A stretch of 64,000 bases of DNA. Source: Sulfuricystis multivorans. Lineage in GTDB: Bacteria; Pseudomonadota; Gammaproteobacteria; Burkholderiales; Rhodocyclaceae. This document shows, piece after piece, positions 8,413 through 16,143 of the stretch. The position numbers were made by a program, and so were the translations under genes. The notes beneath the pieces were generated by a model that was given only the letters and a program-made list of their open reading frames with translations, was not told the origin of the DNA and did no database searches. Every line of letters starts with the position of its first letter. Positions within the stretch are counted from its first letter, which is position 1. The stretch lies in contig NZ_AP018720.1 of the NCBI RefSeq assembly GCF_003966565.1, forward strand, positions 1 through 64,000. The letters are read 5' to 3'.

Positions 8413-9300
8413 TCAAATCTCCAACTGGCCTTGCGCGCCGATCATACCGGCCTCGTTGGTCGCCTGCTCGATGCCGCTCCAGGCGGTGACCAGTTCGTTG
8501 TAGGCGCGGGCGTCTTCGGCCCAGCCCTTCCGCTCGCACAGGGTGTAGAGGCGGTAGGCGAGCGCCCGAATCGGCTCGGCGCGGCTTGGCATGCGCGCCA
8601 GGAGCTGGCCGGCTTCGGTCTCGCCGTGCTGGTTCAAGGCGCGGATCAATTGGTGCAAGGCTTCCCAGACCGGGGTGCGGGCATCCCGCTCCGGCGACCA
8701 GTCGGCGGGGTATTCGGCCAATTTGAGCAGGCGCAGCTTGCCGCCGCCGCTTTCCACCACGCCAGCTTCCTTCAAGCCGTCTACGCTGGTGCCCTTGGCG
8801 CGCGCCAGCACGTCGGCCTCGCCATACTTGCCCTCGGCCCAGTCCTGTTGCTCGAACCAGTGCAGGCAGAACTGGGTGTCGGCATCGAAATCGTCTTCGG
8901 CCAGATAACGGTTGATGAGCTGCAGCGCGGTTCTGACGGACATGGGCGTGCCGTTGGCCTCGAGCACCGCGGCGTATTGCGAGAAGATCGCCATCCCAGG
9001 GCCGATGATGGCCTGGGAAAGATCCACCGGCGCCACCGGCGAGTTCACCCCGCCGCGGGTCACATGGCCTCGAGCGCCTCGGGCAGCACCGCGTTGAGCT
9101 CGCGCACGAACTCGCGGCGGCTGGCCACCGGCGCGTCCGCCGGGCGTGGACGGCAGACGAGCACGACAATGCTTTCTCCGGTAAAGGAGTTTCCGGCTTC
9201 CATTCTGGCTTTGCCTGCCGCGACATCGCTCGCTCCCTGCAAAACGCGGTCAAGGTGCGGTGCCTTGACAGCGCAGGCCTGCGTCACCATAATTGCTCCC
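8413..9300 (-). pseudogene. DUF1156-type methyltransferase, C-terminal remnant with frameshift
   Basis: Two leftward frames together resemble the C-terminal part of large DUF1156 adenine methylases. The first ends [20 protein letters not shown] at a TGA at 9060-9062. The second begins at the overlapping GTG (9063) and continues with [20 protein letters not shown] and [15 protein letters not shown], both typical of the family. Continuity of homology across GTGA points to a frameshift. The N-terminal two thirds, with the catalytic motifs, is missing. DUF1156 genes normally travel with a DUF499 ATPase and a helicase; the helicase tail is also here (9380-9850). Confidence 0.7.
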
Positions 9301-9302
9301 GT

Positions 9303-9361
9303 CAACCCCGCCGGAGATAGCATCTCCGGCCCGACGCCCTCCCCGTGAGGGCGTCTCTGTT
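9303..9361. other. Two short hairpins at the remnant junction
   Basis: Between the methylase and helicase remnants lie the inverted repeats GCCGGAGAT/ATCTCCGGC (9311-9331) and GACGCCCTC/GAGGGCGTC (9333-9354). They may mark a deletion junction or a terminator of the lost gene. Confidence 0.35.
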
Positions 9362-9379
9362 TCCGGGCGCAGCCCAAGC

Positions 9380-9900
9380 TCACAGCGAGCCCTCCGCCGC
9401 CGTGGCGCGCGCCAGCATCGCGTCCAAGTCCAGGTTGATGCTGGTCACCGCCCAGTCGGGCTCTTTGGTGAAGGGCTTGCGCACGTAAAACGGCCCCTCA
9501 TGGCGCTCGCCGTCCACCAGCACGATGGCGAGGATGAATTTGTCGGCCTGGTTGAGGCCATAGAGGATCTCGTTGCGGGTGACGGTGAGGGTGTTCTGAC
9601 CCTTGGCGCGGCCTTTGACCTCGATGTGGCGGCTCTCGGGGATGCGCCCGTCGCGCGCGGGTGGCAGGCTGGTGATGTCCCAGCCGCACTTCTGTGCCGA
9701 GACGTCGATGACTTCATGCCCCAGGGCGCGCTCGGCATCCATCACGGCCTGCATGGCGATGCGCTCGATGCGGGCGCGGACGGCGGCGTCGGCCGACCAT
9801 CCGGGTTCGCCCTTGCGCTGCAGCAAGAAGCCAACGGGGATCACCAGCACACCGCCAGTCGCACCGCCCGTCGAGCTTCCTTGACTTTGATCAATCCTCC
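9380..9900 (-). pseudogene. Helicase C-terminal remnant with DUF3883 domain
   Basis: The leftward frame keeps about 170 residues of protein. [20 protein letters not shown] is the DUF3883 signature found at the C end of large SNF2/DEAD helicases of the DUF1156 defence cluster, and [20 protein letters not shown] matches their extreme C end. The frame stays open upstream of 9850 (to about 9937) but with no start codon or helicase motifs, so the gene lost its front. It runs into the end of the antitoxin gene at 9934. Confidence 0.65.
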
Positions 9901-9933
9901 CGGGCCTAAAGTCAGGGTTTGCCGCGCGAGTGA

Positions 9934-10164
9934 TCAGTCCGCCACGCCACGCCAGAATTCTTCTCCGATCTCATCCAGGGGAAATGTGTGCGATCTTCCT
10001 GCGCGAATCTCGCCAAGGCTTTTCTCGGCGAGATACAAATCTTCGAGGTCGCCCAGGTATTCGATGATAGCCTCCCTGGCACAGGAGGTCTTGGTTCGAC
10101 CTGTGGCCTTGGCCAGCGCTTCAAGACGGGCTTCAACTTCAGCAGGCAGTCTGATGGTGAGCAT
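9934..10164 (-). CDS. RelB-type ribbon-helix-helix antitoxin, orphan
   Basis: 76 residues. The N terminus [24 protein letters not shown] is a ribbon-helix-helix DNA-binding fold, and the second half ([19 protein letters not shown]) is the toxin-binding helix seen in RelB/DUF6290 antitoxins. In such pairs the relE/parE toxin follows directly. Here the next sequence is the helicase remnant, so the toxin was probably lost. It may still act as a regulator or protect against a toxin elsewhere. Confidence 0.75.
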   Translation of the reverse strand: MLTIRLPAEVEARLEALAKATGRTKTSCAREAIIEYLGDLEDLYLAEKSLGEIRAGRSHTFPLDEIGEEFWRGVAD

Positions 10165-10182
10165 GTTCCCTCCTCGATCTGG

Positions 10183-10611
10183 TTACGATTTCTTGATGGC
10201 GCTATTCAGGTAGGACAGCGCCTTCATGACGCAGCCCGCTTCGTGCCGGATCGCAGCCAGAGCATTCTCGGTTTCTATCACCTTGTCCTTCTCCCAATCT
10301 TGGGCGTATTTCAGCAGCTTGCTCAAGTTATAACCACGCGCTCCACGAGGCTTTGCGATGTATGTCAAAAACGCGCGTCTGTTTGTTTTAGGGCCATGCC
10401 ACTTCTTGTCGTACCACTCGATCGACAGTGACAAACCTTGCTGACGCGCCCTTGGTTTGAGCGAGCTCTTCTGCGGCCAGTCCTTCTGCTTGTTCATCTC
10501 GCTTGCGAATCGATAGTACTCATCGACCACTTCCATGGCGCGTTCGTAGAGTTCGACCATGTGTCTTTCCAGGGCATCTTTTGCTCCGACTAGCGCGTTT
10601 TCGTTACTCAT
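10183..10611 (-). CDS. mobI: MobI-like conjugative mobilisation protein
   Basis: 142 residues. The pattern SIEWYDKKWHGPKTNRRAFL, RGARGYNLSKLLKYAQDWE and the C-terminal helix ETENALAAIRHEAGCVMKAL resembles MobI of SXT/R391 elements, an auxiliary protein that acts with the relaxase at oriT. I chose the ATG at 10611, preceded by AAGGAG at a good distance. As in SXT, the gene stands next to a repeat-rich intergenic region (10640-11060). The identification rests on motif memory, so it is moderate. Confidence 0.55.
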   Translation of the reverse strand: MSNENALVGAKDALERHMVELYERAMEVVDEYYRFASEMNKQKDWPQKSSLKPRARQQGLSLSIEWYDKKWHGPKTNRRAFLTYIAKPRGARGYNLSKLLKYAQDWEKDKVIETENALAAIRHEAGCVMKALSYLNSAIKKS

Positions 10612-10701
10612 CAACAATACTCCTTATTCCTTATCTTTAACAAATTGGAATCCGATCGCCATTCCTTATATAGCCAAATCAATGAAAGTCGTCATTCAAG
10701 C

Positions 10702-11051
10702 CTTCATTTTTTTTCCACCTCCTTAAATTAAAGGAACCATACCGTTGTTTCCTCACCATAATGGTGAGGAATCGGCCAAACAAGCATATTCCGGCTTTCC
10801 GTGTAGAAAGACAAATCGCGTTTCCTCACCATAATGGTGGGGAAAGCGCGCATAGATTCCTAGCCCAGATTCTGCATCGATTCGAAGCGCAGGTCGCCAT
10901 GTACCGGGGTCTTCATTTTTTCCACCTCCTTAAGTTAAAGGAACCATACCGTTGTTTCCTCACCATAATGGTGAGGAATCGGCCAAACAAGCATATTCCG
11001 GCTTTCCGTGTAGAAAGACAAATCGCGTTTCCTCACCATAATGGTGAGGAA
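10702..11051. repeat. Duplicated 141-143 bp block with four palindromes
   Basis: Two near-identical blocks at 10702-10844 and 10911-11051 each begin CTTCATTTTTT and CCACCTCCTTAA. Each carries two copies of a 23-bp palindrome with arms TTCCTCACCAT/ATGGTGAGGAA around one A. Palindromes lie at 10749-10771, 10822-10844 (one mismatch), 10956-10978 and 11029-11051; within each block the spacing is exactly 73 bp. The 674-bp gap between mobI and parM holds no gene I can support. The structure suits a centromere, an operator cluster or oriT. Confidence 0.8.
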
Positions 11052-11087
11052 GACCATACATCAACACCCATCTTTTTTTTCTGCTTA

Positions 11088-11143
11088 ATAGTGCATTTCT
11101 GTGCGCTTTTCGTCCGAATTTTTCTTCCTCTGCTTGCTATGTT
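11088..11143 (+). promoter_or_regulatory. Shared transfer box and -10 upstream of parM
   Basis: AATAGTGCATTTCT followed by GTGCGCTTTT (ending at 11110) is followed exactly 28 bp on by TATGTT (11138-11143). The same box and spacing occur before the lytic transglycosylase gene (26790-26846) and before trhF (52999-53053). There is no clear -35, which suggests an activator-dependent promoter. Confidence 0.55.
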
Positions 11144-11279
11144 TCTGGCGGTGCGCTGGAGGTGTAGTCAGGCGCTCTGGCTGGCGCATGTCACAGACAG
11201 TGCACTGGCGATTCACTGGAATACCTAACCTCACCGCCAAGGCGCGGCTTGTTACTAGCAGTGCTCTAGCGGTGCTCTC
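11141..11279. repeat. Three 29-bp repeats upstream of parM
   Basis: Copies at 11141-11169, 11190-11218 and 11251-11279, core CTGGCGGTGCRCTGG, match in reverse orientation the 29-bp repeats before the kfrA operon (2478, 2539). Start-to-start spacing is 49 and 61 bp; the kfrA copies are also 61 bp apart. Direct repeats before a parM gene are the usual parC/ParR site layout. Confidence 0.6.
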
Positions 11280-11292
11280 AAAGGAGAACGAC

Positions 11293-12267
11293 TTGAACAT
11301 TCTTGGCATCGACATCGGTTACTCGAATCTGAAGCTCGCCTATGGCTTGAAAGGCGAATCTCCCAAAACCCATCTTCGCCCTGCCGGGGCCGCGCCCGCC
11401 GACAGGTTTGGGTCGCGCTTCGATGGGAAGGCGCACGATGACTTCCTGCATGTGATGGTGGACGGGCAGGAATTCATCGCTGGCGTGTCTCCTGATCGCG
11501 CGGAGATGTGGAGCCGCTCTCTTCATGCCGATTACCCATCCAGCGCGTCTTACAAGGCACTGTTCCACGCTGGCCTTCTTCTCTCCGAGATGGATAGGAT
11601 CGACATGCTCGTCACCGGGCTGCCTGTGTCCCAGTATCTGGACGAGGCTCGCAAGCAGGCCGTGGCCGAGCAAATGCAAGGGACTCACCAGGTCACCGCC
11701 AAGCGCACCGTAACGGTCGAGAAGGTCAGAGTCATCCCGCAACCGGTTGGTGGGCTGCTCGACTACATCTCCCAGGAAGATGCCGACATCGAGGACGCGC
11801 GGGTGCTGGTGATCGATCCGGGGTTCTTTTCGGTCGATTGGGTTGTGATTGCCAACAAGGACCTGCATCGCCAGTCTTCCGGCACCAGTCTCAATGCTTC
11901 CTCTGTCGTTTTGGAAGAGGCTTCCAGGCTGATTGCCAAGGATTACGGCTCGTCGGTCAATACCGAAACCTTGGAAAACGCCGTCCGGGTCGGCAAACCC
12001 ACCGTGCTCGTTCTTGGTTAGCGAGTTGAGCTGGCTCCCTACATCGAGCAGGCCGCGAAGACGGTCGGTCCGGTCGTCGTCGAATCCATCCAGAAGTCGC
12101 TACGGACAGAAAGCAAGATGGCTGACCTCGTGGTCCTCGTCGGGGGCGGAGCCATGTTCTTCCGCGAGGCCGTGCAGAACGCGTTTCCACGTCTGACCGT
12201 GGTCACGCCGAAGGATCCTGTGTTCTCCAACGCTCGTGGATTCTGGTTGATGGGGGTGGCTTTGTGA
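11293..12267 (+). pseudogene. ParM/StbA-like segregation actin with in-frame amber codon
   Basis: The frame starts at TTG 11293, six bases after AAGGAG, with NILGIDIGYSNLKLAYG, the actin-fold phosphate-1 loop of ParM/StbA proteins. Phosphate-2 is in VLVIDPGFFSVDWVV, and the adenosine-loop VVLVGGGAMFFREAV follows later. A TAG at 12019-12021 stops the frame after VLVLG, yet the same frame continues with RVELAPYIEQAAKTV to a TGA at 12265. The break is thus one codon (probably CAG to TAG) in an otherwise complete 324-codon gene. ParM-like actins form filaments that separate plasmid copies. Either the gene is disabled, the amber is read through, or there is a sequence error. The downstream gene overlaps the distal stop (GTGA), so the full length was ancestral. 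Confidence 0.8.
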
Positions 12268-12512
12268 GTGGCATCCGGGTCGTTCTCACCGTCACCCCCG
12301 CCAGTCCTGAGCTTTTCGCGGCGTTGCAGGAGGTGCCGGCGCGGCTACGGGCCGAACGTGTCAGGACGCTCGCAACGCTTGGGCTCGCCGCCGTGTCTGG
12401 CGTGATCGGCAGGCCGGCCATTGGCCCGGCCACCGAGGCAGCTCCACAGGCTGTAGAGCCTCCGAATCGAGCACTGAGCTTCGCCAGGTCGTTGGGAGGT
12501 GGAGGGTTGTGA
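12264..12512 (+). CDS. Small protein coupled to parM (possible ParR/StbB partner)
   Basis: 82 residues starting at the GTG that overlaps the distal parM stop. The N half has strand/helix character (VSGIRVVLTVTPASPELFAALQEV) and the C end is Ala/Pro rich. No family recognised, but its position suggests the DNA-binding or adaptor partner of the actin. Its stop overlaps the next start. Confidence 0.55.
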   Translation: MSGIRVVLTVTPASPELFAALQEVPARLRAERVRTLATLGLAAVSGVIGRPAIGPATEAAPQAVEPPNRALSFARSLGGGGL

Positions 12513-12874
12513 ACTGGAACATTGGAATGCCTCCGAAAAACATGCTGGTCGCGCTCGTTGTGCGCAAGTGGCTAGTTGATATCGGTGGCGGCCTGAGAAT
12601 GAGTTTCATCGCGTCGGATCCTGTCGAGCATTTGGAGGTGATCGAGCGTAATTTCTTTGAGTGCCGAGAAGTCGAACCGTCGCAGACTGTGAGAATGGGT
12701 CGAATCGTTGAAGATAGTGACGGCCTGGTCGTGCTCGACGAGGAAGGCGATCAAGCCGATTTCGAGATTACTGCGATCCTTGCTTGGGCACATGTCCCTT
12801 CGTTTGCCATGGATCAGGCAGCGGCCAAGGAAACAGAACTTCTACTGCGTCGAGTGCAAGGTCGTTTGGACTGA
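12509..12874 (+). CDS. Hypothetical protein in the parM operon
   Basis: 121 residues starting at a GTG overlapping the previous stop. The protein is acidic, with no signal peptide or membrane segment and no motif I recognise. It lies in an unbroken chain of overlapping genes from parM to the WGR gene. Confidence 0.55.
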   Translation: MNWNIGMPPKNMLVALVVRKWLVDIGGGLRMSFIASDPVEHLEVIERNFFECREVEPSQTVRMGRIVEDSDGLVVLDEEGDQADFEITAILAWAHVPSFAMDQAAAKETELLLRRVQGRLD

Positions 12875-12881
12875 ACGAATC

Positions 12882-13193
12882 ATGCCGATTCGCCAAGAGA
12901 ATAAAGATCGTTATCCTGCCGACTGGGCGCGTCGCAGCCGGTTCGTGCGCTTTGTCCGGGCACGGAACCGTTGCGAGTGGTGCGGTGCCGAGAACGGTAA
13001 ACCGCACCCGGTGACCGGTAGCAAAGTGGTTTTGACCACGGCCCACGTGTTCGACCACAGGCCTGAAGCAGCCAGTTTGCTGAACTTGGCCGCGCTCTGC
13101 CAGCTTTGCCACAACCGCCACGACGCAAAAATGCGCCGCGACGGGAAAAAGCGTCGACACGAGATAGAGAGCGGACAGCTTTCCTTGTTCTAA
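12882..13193 (+). CDS. HNH endonuclease-like protein
   Basis: 103 residues. Two zinc-ligand pairs, CEWC and CQLCH, flank a region with TTAHVFDHRPE and end in NRHDAKMRRD, the HNH pattern in which the last His/Asn pair faces the metal. Such small HNH proteins nick or cut DNA. The ATG at 12882 follows the preceding stop by 7 bp. Confidence 0.75.
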   Translation: MPIRQENKDRYPADWARRSRFVRFVRARNRCEWCGAENGKPHPVTGSKVVLTTAHVFDHRPEAASLLNLAALCQLCHNRHDAKMRRDGKKRRHEIESGQLSLF

Positions 13194-13198
13194 CTGCA

Positions 13199-15085
13199 AT
13201 GCCTTGTGTCGATCGAAAAGTAGGCCGCCATCACATCGCCTTTTACCGGGGGTGGCTCCAGGGTCTCGAACTCAGAGACATGGCCGACCGCTACCTCGAA
13301 ACAGGACTCGACCTGCGGCTAGCCAAAGGGACGCTCACTTGGCTGCGCGATACCCTGAGCCAGGCGGCGCTCAGGCAGGGCAAGCGCGGTGAGGCGCGAT
13401 TGCTGCGTCTCCATCTGGCACCCAACCCGCAGGCCGCTACACCAGCCGTTCCATCGCTAGACGATTTCCGAGCCGAGCACGATCCGGACGGGTTCTATCG
13501 AGAAGAAGAGCTGATCAGGCTGTACTTGGAGACGTTCCCCCAGGCCGCCGACCGGAAAATCCGTCAGCGCCAACGCCTCATGGAGCGCCAACTGAAAGCG
13601 CTCGATGTAATCGAGCGGCTTCTCGCCACCGACCCCGTGCCGGGGGATCTGGTCTCCGCATGGTTCGACAAGCCTGTTGCCGATCGACTGGTTCTTGCCG
13701 GCATTCCGACCATCGGCGCCCTGCTGGAGCGAATCCGGGAACGCGGATACCGTTGGTGGATCACCGTGCCCAAGCTCGGGGAGAAAGGCGCTGCCCGGAT
13801 CGTCGCCTGGTTGCGTGGATATGAGTCGTCCTTGGGGCCATTGCCGGACCATGCGACTGCGCCGGTTCGCAGCCTACCCGTCTCCATGCTTACCCAGATC
13901 CGCGTCCGTGAAACCGCCATCGTGCCCATCGAGGTCTTCACGGCACCACAGGAGCTCGCCGGCGAGACGGGTTCCAACAGACATCCAGGACGGCCACGCA
14001 TTCAGGCCACCAATGACCATCAGGCCATCGAGTCCTGGCTTGCCACGAAATCGGGTAGCCCGAACACGTCACGGGCCTACCGCAAGGAAGCCGAACGGCT
14101 CCTTCTCTGGGCCGTGATCGAGCGCGGCAAGGCGCTTTCCGATCTCGGCGTCGAGGACTGCGCGGCCTACCGGAACTGGCTGTCCATGCTTGGACGGACG
14201 AATCCGGAACAGTGGCCGTTCCGGATTCCACAGGGTGAATGGATTGGTCGCCGAAACACGCCGCGATTCAGTCCCGCTTGGCGACCGTTCGACGGCCCGC
14301 TGTCGGCATCGAGCGTGCGCCATGCGCTCACCATCATCTCCGGTCTCTTCGAGTGGCTCGTCCAGGTGCAGTATTGCGCCTTCAATCCCTGGAGCGCCGT
14401 GGGCCGGAAGCTGGCCGCAAGCCCAGACACACCAGATGACGTGGAATTGACGCGGGTGTTCTCGACCGGCCAATGGGACTACCTGATGTCTTTCCTCGAC
14501 GCCTTGCCTGCGGACGATGCGACTTCACGGCTACGTTTCGTGCTGCCATTCGCCCAGGCCACTGGCCTGCGTCTGTCGGAGCTCGTGGATGCGAGCATCG
14601 GGCGTCTCTATACCATGCCGCTCAAGGATGGCCTGGGCGTGCGCTGGATGCTCAAAGTGCTGGGCAAGGGCGGCAAGTGGCGGGCCGTGCCCTTGTCCAG
14701 CCGGGTCATGGATCGCCTCCGGGAATACCTTGCATACCGAGGCCTCGATCCCGATCCGCTCGCCAATCCGCCCGAGACGCCCTTGATTTCCCGGCTTGGA
14801 AGCCAGGAGCCCGTGACGGGAAGCGCCTTGTACAAGACGCTGCGGACGGTATTCCATCAGGCAGCAGAAAGCCTGGCGGCGGATGGCAAAGACCAGGAAG
14901 CCAAAGCCTTCCGCCGGGCGACCGTCCATTGGCTGCGGCATACCTGCGGCGCGCATCTCGCGTCGAGCGGCGTGCCGGTAAATCTGTTGCAAAAGCTTCT
15001 GGGTCACGCGAGTCTGGCGACCACCAGCATCTACACGGAGACGGACGATGAACGACTGTGGGCAGAGATTGAGTCACGAGCTTGA
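13199..15085 (+). CDS. Large tyrosine recombinase with N-terminal DUF3701-type domain
   Basis: 628 residues, about twice a simple integrase. The first 250 residues (VGRHHIAFYRGWLQGLELRDMADRYL onwards) resemble the phage-integrase-associated domain found in DUF3701 recombinases. A SAM-like core-binding domain (AIESWLATKSGSPNTSRAYR) follows. The catalytic residues are visible: Arg in ATGLRLSEL (about 455), Lys in GKGGKWR, HWLRHTCGAHLA (about 577), LGHAS and the Tyr in STSIYTETDD shifted as TTSIYTETD (about 612). It could catalyse insertion of the element or resolve multimers. No att site is visible next to it, and its place inside the parM operon points to multimer resolution as likely as integration. 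Confidence 0.9.
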   Translation: MPCVDRKVGRHHIAFYRGWLQGLELRDMADRYLETGLDLRLAKGTLTWLRDTLSQAALRQGKRGEARLLRLHLAPNPQAATPAVPSLDDFRAEHDPDGFYREEELIRLYLETFPQAADRKIRQRQRLMERQLKALDVIERLLATDPVPGDLVSAWFDKPVADRLVLAGIPTIGALLERIRERGYRWWITVPKLGEKGAARIVAWLRGYESSLGPLPDHATAPVRSLPVSMLTQIRVRETAIVPIEVFTAPQELAGETGSNRHPGRPRIQATNDHQAIESWLATKSGSPNTSRAYRKEAERLLLWAVIERGKALSDLGVEDCAAYRNWLSMLGRTNPEQWPFRIPQGEWIGRRNTPRFSPAWRPFDGPLSASSVRHALTIISGLFEWLVQVQYCAFNPWSAVGRKLAASPDTPDDVELTRVFSTGQWDYLMSFLDALPADDATSRLRFVLPFAQATGLRLSELVDASIGRLYTMPLKDGLGVRWMLKVLGKGGKWRAVPLSSRVMDRLREYLAYRGLDPDPLANPPETPLISRLGSQEPVTGSALYKTLRTVFHQAAESLAADGKDQEAKAFRRATVHWLRHTCGAHLASSGVPVNLLQKLLGHASLATTSIYTETDDERLWAEIESRA

Positions 15086-15698
15086 GTGTCGGCTGTGCCC
15101 CAGGCTTTCCGCAAGCCGCACCAAGATCGTCTTTCCTACGCCCTCCCCGCCGGGCGGTCTGCTCGCGGTCGGGGAGGCGCCTGGTGCAGAGGAGGACAAG
15201 CTGGGCGAGGGCTTTGTCGGCCAGGCTGGCCGCACGCTCGATGCCCTGCTCGTCCAGCACGGACTGGAGCGAAACCGTGATTATGGCGTAGCCAACATCA
15301 TCCGTTGCCGTCCGGATGGCAACCGGAAGCCGGACAAGACCGAGATCGCCGAATGTCTGCCAAGTCTTGCGGATTTCCTGCTGGATGTCCGACCAAAGGT
15401 GCTGTTGCTGGTCGGCTCCACTGCGACGGAAGTCTTTCTAGGTTCTGGGCCGCTCTACTGGCAGATCGAGCGATCCAGAAAATCCCCGGCGCTGCTTGCC
15501 AAGGACGCGCACCCCATCCTTCAGCCCGCGATCCGGAGACTGCATGGCTCTGCGGGCGGAATTTTTGCCATTCCCATGCCGCACACTTCCGGCATGGCGT
15601 GGAACCGCAAGTCACCCAGCGGTGAGTTGTGGCGTGAGATTGGCAGACGACAGGTCGAGTTGGCCGTCGAGTGTCTGGAGAGTGCGTGTGCTAATTGA
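15048..15698 (+). CDS. Uracil-DNA glycosylase superfamily protein
   Basis: 216 residues. The early pair CRLCP, then VGEAPGAEEDKLGEGFVGQAGRTLD (motif A of the Fe-S family 4 enzymes), NIIRCRPDGNRKPD, and the late MPHTSGMAWN replacing the usual HPS motif. Family 4 glycosylases carry a 4Fe-4S cluster with four Cys; CxxC, the Cys in IIRCRP and one in AECLP fit. It overlaps the recombinase gene by 38 bp, so the two are translated together. Uracil removal could protect transferred DNA. Confidence 0.8.
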   Translation: MNDCGQRLSHELECRLCPRLSASRTKIVFPTPSPPGGLLAVGEAPGAEEDKLGEGFVGQAGRTLDALLVQHGLERNRDYGVANIIRCRPDGNRKPDKTEIAECLPSLADFLLDVRPKVLLLVGSTATEVFLGSGPLYWQIERSRKSPALLAKDAHPILQPAIRRLHGSAGGIFAIPMPHTSGMAWNRKSPSGELWREIGRRQVELAVECLESACAN

Positions 15699-15903
15699 GT
15701 ACAGGACGGATCGGCGCGGCTACACCCTATGGATGGAACGAGACCTGTTCGGCGCATTCGTGCTGTATCGGCGCTGGTATGGCCTCAACAACCGGCGGGG
15801 CGGTATGAAACGCCAGGTGTTCGAGCACGAAGAGGATGCACTAAGAGAAGTGCGCCGGATCATGCGCGTACGGAAAAGGCATGGGTATGTGGCGGTCGGC
15901 TAA
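15688..15903 (+). CDS. Short WGR-domain protein
   Basis: 71 residues from a GTG overlapping the glycosylase end. The pattern GAFVLYRRWYGLNNRRGGMKRQVF followed by HEEDALREVRRIMRVRKRHGY follows the WGR fold (Trp-Gly-Arg replaced by Trp-Tyr-Gly), a nucleic-acid-binding domain of PARPs and plasmid proteins. It is the last gene of the parM operon. Confidence 0.65.
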   Translation: MLIEYRTDRRGYTLWMERDLFGAFVLYRRWYGLNNRRGGMKRQVFEHEEDALREVRRIMRVRKRHGYVAVG

Positions 15904-16143
15904 TTCGTTTCGGGATCGTTGGCTACGAGTTTCTTCGTCTCGTCAGCAGAGGTTATCCGTCGATACATACAGGATTGCCAAGGCAAATAGGCACTTTCAT
16001 CCCATCCACTGAAGGTGATGGGTATTCCCGCGCCGCTCTATAAACAACAAACATGAATACTTTTTTCTGTCCGCATCGAAAAAAACTTGAAATCTAACCT
16101 CAATGCTGATATGTTCTTAATATTCCTGTAGTGGAGAAAATGT

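Noticed and set aside
8431-9348. 305-residue rightward open frame
   Set aside because: It is antisense to the DUF1156 remnant, whose leftward frames show family motifs.
9293-10213. 306-residue rightward open frame
   Set aside because: It is antisense to the helicase remnant and antitoxin; its composition is low-complexity.
10761-11228. 155-residue rightward open frame with an internal repeat
   Set aside because: It translates the duplicated palindrome block; the protein repeat simply follows the DNA repeat.
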